64,000 nt of DNA from Salipaludibacillus daqingensis (lineage in GTDB: Bacteria; Bacillota; Bacilli; Bacillales; Salisediminibacteriaceae): assembly GCF_029891575.1 (NCBI RefSeq), contig NZ_JARZHF010000002.1, positions 372,001-436,000 of the forward strand. The letters run 5' to 3'. This document shows positions 53,252 to 61,923 of this stretch, in pieces (the stretch's first letter is position 1; every line of letters begins with the position of its first letter). The notes beneath the pieces are model-generated. The model was given only the letters and a program-made list of their open reading frames with translations. It was not told the DNA's origin and made no database searches. The translations under genes and the position numbers were made by a program.

Positions 53252-54019
53252 TTAATTAATTTTTATCGTTTGTCGTTTTTTCATCCATGAAACAAAGTCT
53301 AATATGGCTTGATGACTTACATGATGTCCCGCATGTTTATCTACAATTAATTTTATATTATCGTTTTCTCGTTGATGGTCTACAAAGTCTTTTGCCCCTT
53401 TAATCGGAACAACATCATCTTTTTCTCCATGCCAGAAAAATAATTCTCTCCCAATGATAGCTTCTGGTTTCTTCGAAAGATCATACTGATTGATTAATGC
53501 TACTTTCTCCGATAGCTCCTTCTCCGTAAATGGAAAATAATCTGATGAGCGTTTCATTTGCTCTACTTGCCGCTGAACAAAGTCTTCATAAGCCGGAGTC
53601 CCCATAAAAGATCCAGCTGTTTTAATCCAATCAAATTGCGTCATGGCTCCTAATGAAATAATAGCACCCATCGAAACCCCAGCTATCGAAATATCATCAT
53701 GATATATATGTGCCTTTTCTTTAAAAATTGATACGATACTTGCTGTTTCATGAATGCTTTGAATAACAATTTCCCAGAAAAATAAGTTTCTTTGGTCATT
53801 GGAGATACCTTTGTCACGTTCTCCATGATGCAAAGCATCTGGAAGAATAACTCGATATCCTTCTTCTGCTAATAAGTAAGCGTGATGAAGACTATGTTCC
53901 TTCACACCAGTAAACCCGTGCCAAAAAATAACGAGTGGAAGCGGGTTGTTTTCTTTCTGTAAATCGACTACCTGTAAACTTGGTATTCCAGCTAACTGTT
54001 CTTTTGAAACTGTAATCAT
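53252..54019 (-). CDS. yitV: YitV-like serine hydrolase (esterase)
   Basis: 255 residues. Alpha/beta hydrolase: LPLVIFWHGFTGVKEHSLHH (oxyanion), nucleophile elbow IAGVSMGAIISL, Asp in HGEKDDVVPIKGA and His in KHAGHHVSHQ. HHGERDKGI between them is typical of the YitV group. Its substrate is unknown. SD GAGAGGGA, single gene. Confidence 0.85.
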   Translation of the reverse strand: MITVSKEQLAGIPSLQVVDLQKENNPLPLVIFWHGFTGVKEHSLHHAYLLAEEGYRVILPDALHHGERDKGISNDQRNLFFWEIVIQSIHETASIVSIFKEKAHIYHDDISIAGVSMGAIISLGAMTQFDWIKTAGSFMGTPAYEDFVQRQVEQMKRSSDYFPFTEKELSEKVALINQYDLSKKPEAIIGRELFFWHGEKDDVVPIKGAKDFVDHQRENDNIKLIVDKHAGHHVSHQAILDFVSWMKKRQTIKIN

Positions 54020-54165
54020 ATGATTATATCCCTCTCTATATGAAATTAGTATTATTCATCTTACCATTGAATGACCATTTACTTAAAGAGAGAGCCTTCT
54101 AAAAAAATGATAATTCGATAAAATTATAAAACTGTTAACAATTTGTTCATAATAAGAACTAAAAG

Positions 54166-54447
54166 AAACGGTTCCGAGACCAGTGAAAAAGTGTTATATT
54201 TTCAGAAACGTTATTAAAATTATAAGGTAAGATGCATAAAGGCTTGATGATCCCTGCGCAAACTCGCTTTCCGCGGAGAAGTCGTCAAGCCGCTTCGGAC
54301 TTTGCCCTGTAGGGTCTTGACTGACTTCCTTTTCCGCAGGAGTCTCGCTTGCTTCAGTCTCATCAACTACCTCTGCAATAAGTTAAATTGGATTATTATG
54401 CATTCTAATTTAAGTAAATTGACTTTTTCAGCAGTCTCAAACGGTTC
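54166..54447. mobile_element. MITE-like element with terminal inverted repeats and candidate 9-bp target duplication
   Basis: AAACGGTTC occurs at 54166-54174 and in the same orientation at 54439-54447, as expected of a target duplication. Just inside, GAGACCAGTGAAAAAGTG (from 54176) and, at the other end, the complement GAGACTGCTGAAAAAGTC form 18-bp terminal inverted repeats with three to four differences. The ~263-bp body has no transposase ORF; its centre (54260-54360) is the GC-rich inverted-repeat family also seen at 1250. TIRs ending in GAGACTGCTGAAAAAGT resemble IS1182-type ends. The rest of 54020-54681 shows no gene. Confidence 0.6.
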
Positions 54448-54650
54448 TGTTCTAACCATAACTCGTACCTAGCTAAATCATGCATGCGAAAGGTGTTCGT
54501 TTCTTGTAAATTGTTCTCCTTATTATTTAAACAGAGGGCAAGTTAATCTCACCCTTCCTGAAAAGATAGGTTAATACCTCATACTAGTTGAAACATCCAT
54601 AAACCTGAAACTCACTTTGATGTGATCTTAGGTTACATACATCATAAAAA

Positions 54651-54673
54651 AAGCTCCGATTAGATCGGAGCTT
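54651..54673 (-). terminator. Terminator of the first cold-shock gene
   Basis: AAGCTCCGA (54651-54659) pairs with TCGGAGCTT (54665-54673). The A-run on the left gives a T-tract on the minus strand. Confidence 0.9.
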
Positions 54674-54681
54674 ATGTACAA

Positions 54682-54879
54682 CTATTTTTGTACATTTGTT
54701 GCTTGTGGACCTCGTTGTCCCTCTTCAATCTCAAATGTAACTTTTTGACCTTCATCAAGTGATTTAAACCCTTCTCCTTGAATAGCAGAGAAGTGAACGA
54801 ATACGTCATCTTGCCCCTCTACTTCAATAAAGCCAAATCCTTTTTCTGCATTAAACCATTTTACTGTTCCTTCTGTCAT
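54682..54879 (-). CDS. csp: Cold-shock protein (CspA family)
   Basis: 65 residues. Cold-shock domain with RNP1 [10 protein letters not shown] and RNP2 [10 protein letters not shown], an RNA/ssDNA-binding beta-barrel. SD AGGAGG. Near-identical to the next gene over the first 40 residues, but codons differ throughout, so the duplication is not recent. Downstream of the second csp gene on the same strand, separated by a terminator. Confidence 0.95.
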   Translation of the reverse strand: MTEGTVKWFNAEKGFGFIEVEGQDDVFVHFSAIQGEGFKSLDEGQKVTFEIEEGQRGPQATNVQK

Positions 54880-54950
54880 ATTAAGTTCCTCCTGTTTAAA
54901 TGTTTCCCTATAAAGTATGGACGGATTCTCAAAATATATTCAAACAAATA

Positions 54951-54980
54951 AAAAAAGATTCCCATAAGGGAATCTTTTTG
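54951..54980 (-). terminator. Terminator between the two cold-shock genes
   Basis: AAAAAGATTCCC pairs with GGGAATCTTTTT around loop ATAA. T-rich on both strands. Confidence 0.9.
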
Positions 54981-54983
54981 TTA

Positions 54984-55181
54984 TTACTTAGTTACGTTAG
55001 CAGCTTGCGGTCCACGTTGACCTTCTTCGATATCGAAGCTTACTGCTTGGCCTTCTTCAAGTGTCTTGAAGCCTTCGCCTTGGATCGCTGAGAAGTGAAC
55101 AAAAACGTCGTCTTGTCCTTCTACTTCGATGAAACCGAAACCTTTTTCTGCATTAAACCATTTTACTGTACCTTGAGTCAT
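54984..55181 (-). CDS. csp: Cold-shock protein (CspA family), second copy
   Basis: 65 residues from ATG 55181, behind AGGAGG; the ORF extends 19 codons upstream through the SD. Same cold-shock domain with RNP1 [10 protein letters not shown] and RNP2 [10 protein letters not shown]. It differs from the downstream copy mainly after residue 40 ([16 protein letters not shown]). Both genes have their own terminators, so they can be controlled separately. Confidence 0.95.
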   Translation of the reverse strand: MTQGTVKWFNAEKGFGFIEVEGQDDVFVHFSAIQGEGFKTLEEGQAVSFDIEEGQRGPQAANVTK

Positions 55182-55544
55182 TAAAAATTCCTCCTGTGCG
55201 GGGGTTACCCACGTAATATTACTATTTGAGCTCTTCATTTATTCGTTCAAGATGAAAATTACTTACAAGTAAACTTTTCTCTTTCAGTCATATCCGAACG
55301 TCAATAAGTTAACCCTAGTTTAGCATAGAATACCTGAAAAGAAAACAATATATCTAAATTTTTTCTATTATTTTTTCTATAACTCCTATAAAGGACCTGT
55401 CATTCATTACTAATTGGTCCAATTTAATAAAGGAAACCGATGAGAACAAAAGCTTCTTTATATTTTTTTATTGTGGGGTTCCTTGTTTGATTAGATCAAT
55501 CCTAGATTTTATAAACTCAAAATAAAAAATCTAGGATTTCTCCA
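55182..55544. other. Leader and promoter region of the second csp gene
   Basis: A leader of up to about 140 nt is suggested by an extended -10 (minus-strand TGCTAAACT, 55317-55325). A small GC-rich hairpin lies just before the SD (GTGGGT with ACCCAC-like GGGGTTACCCAC, 55200-55215). Long structured leaders are common for csp genes and act in temperature control. Near the phnC side is an inverted repeat AATCCTAGATTTT (55498-55510) with AAAATCTAGGATT (55526-55538), probably the end of the phn operon. Confidence 0.45.
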
Positions 55545-56318
55545 TTATTTTATCTGACTAGCAAATGTTTCTGATTTAATATCATGCCCATAAATATCGT
55601 CATAAACTTTCGTCGTTAATTGATTAGGTTTTCCATCAAACACAAGTTTCCCATCTTTAAGTCCAAGAATTCGAGTTGCAAAGTTTTTAGCTAATTCTAC
55701 ATCATGGACATTAATTACTGTCGTTAATTGCCGTTGTTCATGCAACCTAGTTAACAACTGAAAGATGTTTTTAGATGTGGTAGGGTCAAGGCTTGCCACT
55801 GGTTCATCACCTAATAATATGGACGGTTCTTGCATCATCGCCCTAGCAATCCCAACACGTTGTTTTTGCCCTCCGCTCAGGTGCTCGACACGTCTATTCG
55901 CAAAAGGTAATAAACCAACTTCTTCAAGATAGTAATCAGCTAAATCTCGTTCTTGTTTTGTAAACAATCCTAATAAATTTTCGAATGCTTTCTTTTGACC
56001 AAATCGTCCCGTTAAAACATTTTGCTTCACAGATAATCTAGGAATTAAATTAAAATGTTGAAAAATCATACCTACTTCGGTTCGAAGTCGTCTCGTCTCT
56101 TTTTCAGAAAGACGGTCGAGATTTTCTCCAGAAACATGAACTGTTCCTTTCGTTACAGGTTGCAACAAATTTATCGTTCGGATAAACGTTGATTTCCCAG
56201 CACCGCTCTTCCCAAGCACACAAATAAACTCACCTTCGCTAATCTCCACTGAGAGCTGAGATAAGGCCATTTCTTTTTCGCTAGTATAAGTAACGGAGAC
56301 ATTATCAAATGATATCAT
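55545..56318 (-). CDS. phnC: Phosphonate-type ABC transporter ATP-binding protein
   Basis: 257 residues. Walker A GKSGAGKST, Q-loop FQHFNLIPRLSVKQNVLTGR, signature [20 protein letters not shown], Walker B ILLGDEPVASLDP and switch NVHDVELA, the PhnC subgroup pattern. Third gene of the operon (phnD, phnE, phnC). It powers uptake of phosphonate, phosphite or phosphate esters; the exact substrate is not shown, and no C-P lyase genes are nearby. SD AAGGAAAG. Confidence 0.9.
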   Translation of the reverse strand: MISFDNVSVTYTSEKEMALSQLSVEISEGEFICVLGKSGAGKSTFIRTINLLQPVTKGTVHVSGENLDRLSEKETRRLRTEVGMIFQHFNLIPRLSVKQNVLTGRFGQKKAFENLLGLFTKQERDLADYYLEEVGLLPFANRRVEHLSGGQKQRVGIARAMMQEPSILLGDEPVASLDPTTSKNIFQLLTRLHEQRQLTTVINVHDVELAKNFATRILGLKDGKLVFDGKPNQLTTKVYDDIYGHDIKSETFASQIK

Positions 56319-56334
56319 CTAGATCACTTTCCTT

Positions 56335-57096
56335 CTATATTACTCTCTTTCGAACGATTCCACCCATCACATCTACTAGAATCACCAGTCCCATGATGAT
56401 AACAATTGCCGTTGCCATTGATTCGTAAGCAAGGCTATTATAATAATTCATTAAACTTTGCCCCAAACCTCCACCACCAATCATGCCGAGCACGAGTGAT
56501 GTTCTAATTGCAACTTCAAACCGATAAAAATAATGTGATAAAACATTCGGCCAGATCTGTGGAATAATCGCAAAAATTTGACCTATTCTTCTCGAAGATC
56601 CTACAGATTTCATTGCTTCTTGGGGTCCTGAATCCGCTGCCTCAACAAGTTCCGAAATTAGTTTCCCTAAAACACCAACATTGTGCAAAAATATCGCCAT
56701 CAGCGCCGCAAAAGGCCCTAACCCCAGAGAAACAACAAAAACGAGACCAAATACAATCTCCGGTATCGATCTTACAAGGCTTAAACTTGAGCGAATCGTA
56801 AAGTAACCGAATTTGGAAACTGACGTATTTGCTGCTGCTAAAAAGCTAACCGGTAGTGCAATCACTAACGCTGCAAACGTCCCAAGAAAGGCAACCCCTA
56901 ATGTTACGAGCGATTGCTCCAATAAATAAGGAAGTAATTCCCAACGAATCGGCCAAAAATTCCGTTGGATAAAGTCCCATGTATTATTTAGCTGAAATAG
57001 ACTAATCAAAGAAAATTCCGCTTGTTTTGCACTTAAAAAAATGGCTACTGAAAGAATAATTAAATAGACAAGAAGTCTTTTACGAAACCAAATCAT
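56335..57096 (-). CDS. phnE: Phosphonate-type ABC transporter permease
   Basis: 253 residues from ATG 57096; the ATG at 57108 overlaps the SD AAGGA. About six membrane segments. The EAA loop AMKSVGSSRRIGQIFAIIPQ then IWPNVLSHYFYRFE and the following GMIGGGGLGQSLMNYYNS are typical of PhnE. Starts 14 bp after the phnD stop and ends 16 bp before phnC. It forms the channel with PhnC. Confidence 0.9.
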   Translation of the reverse strand: MIWFRKRLLVYLIILSVAIFLSAKQAEFSLISLFQLNNTWDFIQRNFWPIRWELLPYLLEQSLVTLGVAFLGTFAALVIALPVSFLAAANTSVSKFGYFTIRSSLSLVRSIPEIVFGLVFVVSLGLGPFAALMAIFLHNVGVLGKLISELVEAADSGPQEAMKSVGSSRRIGQIFAIIPQIWPNVLSHYFYRFEVAIRTSLVLGMIGGGGLGQSLMNYYNSLAYESMATAIVIIMGLVILVDVMGGIVRKRVI

Positions 57097-57110
57097 ACGA
57101 AAACGCATCC

Positions 57111-58031
57111 TTATTCATCGTCATCTTGATCCAGTAAATCCATTGCTCTTGCCGCTTCCAAAATACCATCATATTCCTTATGACTCGCTTCAACAAACGC
57201 ATCCGCTCCACCAAAAATGGATAAAATCTCATCGTCTTCAATCGCTAAGAAAGCTTCTTGAATATCATTTTTTCTCGTTTCATCCATATCATGCGGAACT
57301 GCCCACGGATATTGGTACAATTGATCAGATTCCCAAATAATCTTATAGTCATCTTCGTCAATAACATCATCTTTTATGAGTGCTTGAAATATCGCACTAT
57401 CTATTGCTCCCGCATCTACATCACCATTTGCTACAGCATTCGCAGTAATATCATGAGAACCAGTAAACCTTACACTGTTGAAAGCGTAAGAACCTTCATT
57501 TTCGTAAACTTCCCGTTGCATTAACTCGTAACCTGGAATGGTAAATCCTGACGTTGATGATTGACTTCCGAAAGCAAAGTCAATCTCATCCACTTCAGCT
57601 AACAATTCATCGAGAGAATCCCACGGTGCGTCTGGCTGTGTCATGATATAAGAATAATAGTAAGGCTCATTATCAATCAACTGCGTTAATATTGCTTCTG
57701 CGCCACTTTGCTCAAATGCGATTAAATATGTGACTGGTCCAAAATAAGCTAAATCAACATGGCTATAGTTGATCGCTTCCACCACCGCATTATAGCTAGG
57801 GTAATGAGTTACTTCTACCGACATATCAAGATGATTGCTTAAATGTTCTTCTAAACGTGACAATCCTTCTTCCATTTCGCCAATCGATTGCGATGGAATA
57901 ACAGCAACCTCAAACACATTATCATTATTCGTACTTTCTACCTCTGAAATTGATCCTTCATTTCCTTCTCCACAAGCGCTTAACAATACGCTGATCAACA
58001 TCAATGATCCTATAAAAATTTGACTTTTCAC
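57111..58031 (-). CDS. phnD: Phosphonate-type ABC transporter substrate-binding lipoprotein
   Basis: 306 residues from GTG 58031. Signal with lipobox: MLISVLLSACGEG. PhnD-type domain: FEVAVIPSQSIGEMEEGLSR, NYSHVDLAYFGPVTYLIAFE, FAFGSQSSTSGFTIPGYELM and the ANAVANGDVDAGAIDSAIF region. It binds the substrate outside the membrane. Strongly acidic, especially its tail. First gene of phnDEC. No Pho box is obvious in the upstream AT-rich sequence. Confidence 0.9.
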   Translation of the reverse strand: MKSQIFIGSLMLISVLLSACGEGNEGSISEVESTNNDNVFEVAVIPSQSIGEMEEGLSRLEEHLSNHLDMSVEVTHYPSYNAVVEAINYSHVDLAYFGPVTYLIAFEQSGAEAILTQLIDNEPYYYSYIMTQPDAPWDSLDELLAEVDEIDFAFGSQSSTSGFTIPGYELMQREVYENEGSYAFNSVRFTGSHDITANAVANGDVDAGAIDSAIFQALIKDDVIDEDDYKIIWESDQLYQYPWAVPHDMDETRKNDIQEAFLAIEDDEILSIFGGADAFVEASHKEYDGILEAARAMDLLDQDDDE

Positions 58032-58217
58032 GTTTACAACAACCCTTCCTAAACAACATAAGTAAGATAACTACCATATCATAAGATATAATTATATAAA
58101 TTATAACATTTATTTATATAGCTCAGTTACTCTAAAGCATTGATATAAGAAAAATTTCACATAACTCTTATAAAATTGGAATGAAATAAAGTTCCATTCC
58201 ACTCTCAATTTCGTTAA

Positions 58218-58247
58218 AAACACTCTGAACTTTAGCTCAGAGTGTTT
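58218..58247 (-). terminator. Terminator after the 99-residue protein gene
   Basis: AAACACTCTGA (58218-58228) pairs with TCAGAGTGTTT (58237-58247). T-tract on the minus strand. Confidence 0.85.
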
Positions 58248-58260
58248 TCTTTCTAATTCA

Positions 58261-58560
58261 TTATTTTTGTTTTGCCATTTCTTCACTAACTACAAAGGCA
58301 AGATCATCATTACCAAATAAGGAAAGAACACCGAGAAGAGTATCGTTTGGAACATCTCCCGCCTCCTGTTTAGAAACAGTAAGTTCAATCGCCTGCTTAA
58401 GCGACTGGTTTCCAGCTTGATCAGGGTAGGCTTTCAAATATAAGTCTTCAGGATCTAAGTCATGATTTACACACCACTGTGCAAACACTAAGATCATCAT
58501 TTGTTCATCTTTTTGGTAATTTTTTATAATGTATTCTTCCATCTCTTTTTTATCATCCAT
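58261..58560 (-). CDS. Conserved hypothetical protein
   Basis: 99 residues. Acidic, soluble and helical in look: MDDKKEMEEYIIKNYQKDEQ, MMILVFAQWCVNHDLDPEDL, then a second helical half ending AFVVSEEMAKQK. It resembles small Bacillaceae proteins I cannot name; no catalytic motif is visible. SD AAGGAG is about 13 nt from the ATG. Single gene with its own terminator, upstream of a gap before the second radical SAM gene. Confidence 0.65.
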   Translation of the reverse strand: MDDKKEMEEYIIKNYQKDEQMMILVFAQWCVNHDLDPEDLYLKAYPDQAGNQSLKQAIELTVSKQEAGDVPNDTLLGVLSLFGNDDLAFVVSEEMAKQK

Positions 58561-58760
58561 GATTAAATTAACTCCTTTCCACCTTTAGTATAACGAATCA
58601 AATTAGTGAATGATAGAAAGAATCATAAAGCGAATTTTCTTATATGCGAAACGAAAGTGTCTCTCTTTTGTAACATTTTCGCCCAAATTTCTATTGATGA
58701 ACATTTACAATAGGTATAGAAGAATTTTATATCAAAATCTATAAAAAGTATGGTGATACT

Positions 58761-59918
58761 ATGCATGGAAAAAATCATTCTTCAACTGTAGGTCATCCGC
58801 ACGGTATGAATACAGACTATAGCGAAAATCCTTTCATCGTTATTTGGGAAGTGACACGCGCCTGTGAACTTCGTTGTGTACACTGTCGTGCAGATGCACA
58901 AGTAGAACCTCACCCTAACGAACTTTCTCATGAGGAAGGTTTGAAACTTATTGATGATATATATGACATGAATAACCCTATGCTTGTTTTTACAGGTGGA
59001 GACTGTATGATGCGTGAAGATTTATTTGAATTAGCAGACTATGCCGTGAAAAAAGGCATGCGCGTCTCTATGACACCAAGTGCAACAGATAACGTAACAA
59101 AAGAACGAATGCTAAAAGCTAAAGAAGTAGGGTTATCTCGCTGGGGATTTAGCCTTGACGGTCCTACACCGGAAATTCATGACCATTTTCGAGGAACTTC
59201 AGGATCCTTTGATTTAACACTGGAAAAGATCAAATATCTAAAAGAGTTAAATATGCCACTTCAAATAAACACAGTTATTTCTAGATACAACTATGATTCG
59301 TTAGAACAAATGGCAGCATTAGTAGAAGAATTAGATGTTGTTATGTGGTACATCTTTCTACTCGTACCCACAGGTCGAGGTCAAATGGACGCATGTCTCT
59401 CCCCCGCTGAACATGAAAAAGTATTCCGTTGGCTTTATGAATTAAACAAAACATCAAATTTCGATATAAAAACAACGGCAGCACAGCACCATCGACGCGT
59501 CGTTATTCAACAAAAAACAAAAGAAAAAATGGTTGAAAAAGGAGAAATCAACTATGAAGATGCCATTTCAGATACTGCTTCTCAAGTTGATGGCTTAAAA
59601 CGAGCTCCCAAAGGAGTCAACGATGGAAATGGATTCATCTTTGTTTCGCATACTGGTGATGTCATGCCAAGTGGTCTCTTACCAATCCCAGTTGGAAATG
59701 TGAAAGAACAAGCCTTAAAAAAGATCTACAGAGAATCACCGATCCTACAAGAATTAAGAAACCCTGATTTATACAAAGGAAAGTGTGGGGTTTGTGAATA
59801 CCGTTTTGTTTGTGGTGGTTCAAGATCACGTTCTTATGCCGTGACAGGTGACTATTTGGAAAGTGAACCATTTTGCGTATACATTCCTGATGCTTATCGT
59901 CAAAAACAAACAACATAA
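58761..59918 (+). CDS. Radical SAM/SPASM protein, second paralogue
   Basis: 385 residues. Cluster Cys motif CELRCVHC (Cys35, Cys39, Cys42), then GGDCMMRED in place of the GGDPLMRED of the first copy: a Pro to Cys change next to the motif. SPASM-like end CGVCEYRFVCGGSRSRSYAV and ESEPFC. It adds a His-rich N-terminus (MHGKNHSSTVGHPHGMN) absent from the copy at 50089. SD GGTGAT at 5 nt. No clear FNR palindrome lies upstream. Like its paralogue it fits the TIGR04053 group, function unknown. Confidence 0.85.
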   Translation: MHGKNHSSTVGHPHGMNTDYSENPFIVIWEVTRACELRCVHCRADAQVEPHPNELSHEEGLKLIDDIYDMNNPMLVFTGGDCMMREDLFELADYAVKKGMRVSMTPSATDNVTKERMLKAKEVGLSRWGFSLDGPTPEIHDHFRGTSGSFDLTLEKIKYLKELNMPLQINTVISRYNYDSLEQMAALVEELDVVMWYIFLLVPTGRGQMDACLSPAEHEKVFRWLYELNKTSNFDIKTTAAQHHRRVVIQQKTKEKMVEKGEINYEDAISDTASQVDGLKRAPKGVNDGNGFIFVSHTGDVMPSGLLPIPVGNVKEQALKKIYRESPILQELRNPDLYKGKCGVCEYRFVCGGSRSRSYAVTGDYLESEPFCVYIPDAYRQKQTT

Positions 59919-59938
59919 TCGATCATACCATCTTATAA

Positions 59939-59971
59939 TACCTAAGCCGATTTTGGTCTTAGGTACTTTTT
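59939..59971 (+). terminator. Terminator of the second radical SAM gene
   Basis: TACCTAAG (59939-59946) pairs with CTTAGGTA (59958-59965), followed by CTTTTT. Confidence 0.85.
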
Positions 59972-60176
59972 AATTGACTTTGTTATCGTTTTGTATTGAT
60001 ATCGTTTCTTTCGATACATCTTATGAATACCTCATTTATCAATTAGTGAGCCTATTTTAATAAGAATTAGTTTAATGTTCTCTAAGGGCATTCTAGCTAG
60101 TCTAATAAATCACGGTATGATAGAATGAAGGTGGAATAGTGGTCTATGTAACTTTACAAGTTAGGATGATGATAAA

Positions 60177-60902
60177 ATGATTAACAAAGACTCCCCCATC
60201 CCTATTTACTACCAATTAGAGGAAAAAATAAAAGGTCAAATTGAGCAAGGTGAATTGAAAACAGGGGATATGTTACCGTCAGAACGAGAGTATGCTGATC
60301 GTTTCGAAATCAGTCGAATGACAGTCAGACAAGCGATATCTAAGCTTGTAAATGATGGATACGTGTACCGCAAAAAAGGCACAGGAACATTTGTTGCCGA
60401 AAAAAAGATTGAGCAACCTCTTCAAGGGCTTACAAGCTTTACAGAAGATATGAAAACACGTGGTATGAAACCAAGTAACAGACTTATCCACTTCAGGGTT
60501 GTCCCAGCAACTTCTTATACCGCTTCTGCTCTAAATATTGATGAAGGAGCACCCGTGTATGAAATCCAACGCATTCGTTTAGCAGACGGCGTCCCAATGG
60601 CTTTAGAAACGAATTATTTATCCGAAAGTCTTAATCCTAGACTAACGGAGGAAGTTGTTCAGTCCTCTCTATATGATTTTATAGAAAATAAGTTAAATAA
60701 AAAAATTGGTGAAGCAACACAAATTATCGAATCATCTATTGTCACAGAAAAAGAGATGGAACTTTTAGAAGTGAAAAAAGGCTCGCCAGTTTTAATTATT
60801 GAACGAAAAACTTATTTAGATGACGGAACACCCCTTGAAGTCGTAAAGTCTGCATACCGTGCGGATCGTTATCGTTTCATGATTAACATGAAAAGGAACT
60901 AA
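60177..60902 (+). CDS. GntR-family regulator with UTRA domain (NagR/YvoA-like)
   Basis: 241 residues. N-terminal winged helix: PIPIYYQLEEKIKGQIEQGE and the HTH PSEREYADRFEISRMTVRQA, with wing RKKGTGTFVA. UTRA ligand domain (about 85-235): PLQGLTSFTEDMKTRGMKPS, ALETNYLSESLNP and EVVKSAYRADRYRF. NagR senses glucosamine-6-P/GlcNAc-6-P, but no nag genes are adjacent, so its target is elsewhere or different. A GGTCTA half-site appears upstream (60145), too weak to call an operator. Confidence 0.85.
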   Translation: MINKDSPIPIYYQLEEKIKGQIEQGELKTGDMLPSEREYADRFEISRMTVRQAISKLVNDGYVYRKKGTGTFVAEKKIEQPLQGLTSFTEDMKTRGMKPSNRLIHFRVVPATSYTASALNIDEGAPVYEIQRIRLADGVPMALETNYLSESLNPRLTEEVVQSSLYDFIENKLNKKIGEATQIIESSIVTEKEMELLEVKKGSPVLIIERKTYLDDGTPLEVVKSAYRADRYRFMINMKRN

Positions 60903-60923
60903 CTCTCTCCCCTTTATTCATTT

Positions 60924-60966
60924 GTCATGACGCCCCATGTGGAATATCCACATGGGGCGTCATGAC
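60924..60966. repeat. Perfect 20-bp inverted repeat (43-nt hairpin)
   Basis: GTCATGACGCCCCATGTGGA (60924-60943) is exactly complementary to 60947-60966, with a 3-nt loop. It is GC-richer than the surroundings and lies between convergent genes (gntR and the FMN reductase). No adjacent T-run, though TTCTTTTTGG follows. It may serve as a terminator for both genes. Confidence 0.75.
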
Positions 60967-61038
60967 TTCTTTTTGGTCAAACGAAATTTGGACTTTTCAC
61001 TCTACCATGTATTTTATCTTGGATGATACTCTTACATG

Positions 61039-61599
61039 TTATGCTTTTTTATTTTCACTCTCCAACAACTTCGAAAAATCATCGAAGCTCTTCGTTAAAA
61101 AACTGACCGTTGTTTGGTCAATTAATTTTCCATTTTCATCTAACTTTTTATGAACTTGACTAATAAATATTTGTGGTTGAGGTGGAACATAGGCATTACA
61201 TGCCGCGAGAGTTTGTCGCAATTGCGATTGAGAAAACCCTCCCCCCATTCCACTTGGTGATGCACTCATTAGCAATACAGGTTTTTCTGAGAGCACATTT
61301 TCATTTGTCATACTCCCTGCCCAATCCAATGCATTTTTTAATACACCAGGTGTTCCATGAGAATATTCAGGAGAGACGATCAAAAGTCCATCAGCATTTT
61401 TTATCGCTCGTTTGAATTGAGCAACTGTAGAAGGATCACCCCCATCTTCCTCATCCGCATTAAAAAGAGGGATATCTTTGATGGAATAAGGTGTTACTTC
61501 TAATTTTTCATGTGTCAATGCTTCCATAAATTTCATAATACTTTTGTTGTAAGAGTTTTTACGTAAACTTCCAACAATACCAAGGATTTGTTTTTTCAT
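61039..61599 (-). CDS. NADPH-dependent FMN reductase (azoreductase/ChrR-like)
   Basis: 186 residues. Flavodoxin-like FMN_red family: GSLRKNSYNKSIMKFM (FMN phosphate loop at residues 10-25), LLIVSPEYSHGTPGVLKNAL DWAG, and SASPSGMGGGFSQSQLRQTL. Likely reduces quinones, azo dyes or chromate using NAD(P)H. SD GGAGGAGAT. Transcribed alone; the MFS gene is divergent. Confidence 0.9.
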   Translation of the reverse strand: MKKQILGIVGSLRKNSYNKSIMKFMEALTHEKLEVTPYSIKDIPLFNADEEDGGDPSTVAQFKRAIKNADGLLIVSPEYSHGTPGVLKNALDWAGSMTNENVLSEKPVLLMSASPSGMGGGFSQSQLRQTLAACNAYVPPQPQIFISQVHKKLDENGKLIDQTTVSFLTKSFDDFSKLLESENKKA

Positions 61600-61675
61600 T
61601 ATATCTCCTCCTCTAGTCGTATTATCACATATTGTTATTTATTTTGCTCGTAATACGCATACCAGACTTTAGCTA

Positions 61676-61705
61676 TTGACAATGAATCAAGTCTTTCATT
61701 ATGAT
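61676..61705 (+). promoter_or_regulatory. Sigma-A type promoter, probably of the MFS gene
   Basis: TTGACA (61676-61681), an 18-bp spacer and TATGAT (61700-61705). A leader of about 210 nt would follow before the MFS start. The 324-bp divergent gap 61600-61923 holds this promoter and that of the FMN reductase; no other feature is seen. Confidence 0.6.
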
Positions 61706-61923
61706 GTGAAGAGATATTTCTATACTCGAAATAATTTTACCAAGCTTTCATTCCATGGTAATCTCTGTTTATTTGTTATATTATAGACAATTCTTCCTTC
61801 AATCTCGCATGTTTATAACTTTTCTTGTCATATAACTATCATTCTATTAGAGCTTCATCCTCTCTAATAAATTTATTCCTTTGCATCCTTCAGCTAATTT
61901 TATACTCCGAAAGAGAGGTCAAT

